Assembly: GCF_000772085.1 (NCBI RefSeq)
Contig: NZ_CP009755.1
Coordinates: 1,302,001-1,366,000, forward strand
From: Curtobacterium sp. MR_MD2014
GTDB lineage: Bacteria; Actinomycetota; Actinomycetes; Actinomycetales; Microbacteriaceae
Direction: 5' to 3'
DNA: 64,000 bases
Positions 63,761 to 64,000 of this stretch are shown one piece after another (position 1 is the stretch's first letter; every line of letters begins with the position of its first letter). Below the pieces are notes generated by a model that searched no databases, was not told the DNA's origin, and was given only the letters and a program-made list of their open reading frames with translations. The translations under genes and the position numbers were made by a program.

Positions 63761-64000
63761 ATGGCCGAAGACCAGCCGAAGTTCCCGCACACGCCGGTGA
63801 TGCTCCAGCGCATCGTCGACCTGTTCGTCCCGGCCCTCGACGGCCCGGGCAAGGTCGTCGTCGACGCGACCCTCGGCATGGGCGGCCACTCCGAGGCGCT
63901 GCTCGAACGGTTCCCGGAGCTCACGCTCATCGGGCTCGACCGGGACACCGACGCCCTCGGCATCGCGGGGGAGCGGCTCGCTCGCTTCGGCGACCGCGTG
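63761..64000 (+). CDS. rsmH: 16S rRNA (cytosine-1402 N4)-methyltransferase RsmH, cut by the right edge
   Basis: The first 80 residues are in view, ATG 63761 with AGGGGCTGC upstream. [15 protein letters not shown] is the conserved start, followed by the SAM-binding motif [17 protein letters not shown] (about 32-47) and [11 protein letters not shown]. It methylates N4 of C1402 in 16S rRNA. Standard second gene of the dcw cluster after mraZ. The rest lies beyond the window. Confidence 0.95.
   Translation, partial: MAEDQPKFPHTPVMLQRIVDLFVPALDGPGKVVVDATLGMGGHSEALLERFPELTLIGLDRDTDALGIAGERLARFGDRV

Overview
The window is very GC-rich DNA with densely packed genes, frequent GTG/TTG starts and many GTGA/ATGA stop-start overlaps. 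The gene content points to an actinobacterium of the Microbacteriaceae, with a Curtobacterium-like genus as my best guess. This rests on a right-hand block ordered as in Mycobacterium tuberculosis Rv2187 to Rv2165c (fatty acyl-CoA ligase, acyltransferase, class II DAHP synthase, PASTA kinase PknL, its DNA-binding substrate Rv2175c, polyprenyl synthase, DUF3040, mraZ, rsmH) and on a garA-ftsR-MerR cluster. I see no insertion sequence, prophage, CRISPR array, rRNA or tRNA.

Layout. 1-10 kb: a secreted Thr/Gly/Pro-rich protein cut by the left edge, a LysR regulator divergent from bifunctional putA (proline to glutamate), a small Cys-rich protein, two tandem VOC proteins, a TetR regulator divergent from an acyl-CoA dehydrogenase, and a patatin-like lipase. 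10-15 kb: a monosaccharide-type ABC importer (binding lipoprotein, ATPase, permease) behind a ROK repressor. 15-24 kb: small redox and regulator pairs (HxlR/SDR, LysR/MFS), a Pro-rich membrane protein, MarR and a phosphodiesterase. 24-27 kb: thiM-thiE-thiD/tenA under a TPP riboswitch. 27-36 kb: NUDIX-NYN fusion, GntR/MFS operon, phosphotransferase, J-domain/NERD-like protein, S4 protein, HtrA-type membrane protease. 36-38 kb: two FecCD permeases without visible partners. 39-43 kb: a membrane GT2 synthase coupled to a secreted GH18-like/CBM5-12 enzyme, probably an exopolysaccharide pathway. 43-46 kb: garA-like, ftsR, MerR, orphan ParA. 46.8-50.7 kb: pyruvate carboxylase and peptide deformylase. 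51-64 kb: lipid, aromatic amino acid and envelope genes leading into the division and cell wall cluster, which begins at mraZ.

The most unusual aspect is the intergenic DNA. Eleven copies of a near-perfect hairpin with a fixed GACGGGAGGC/GCCTCCCGTC stem lie mostly at gene ends and show compensatory changes. Three intergenic loci carry 19-bp tandem arrays followed by inverted copies. Two of these arrays share an identical 16-bp tail at an identical distance, so they are copies of one composite element. Further palindromes and tandem repeats of 3, 12, 16 and 60 bp fill other gaps. Several hairpins are probably terminators. The arrays have no function that I recognise.
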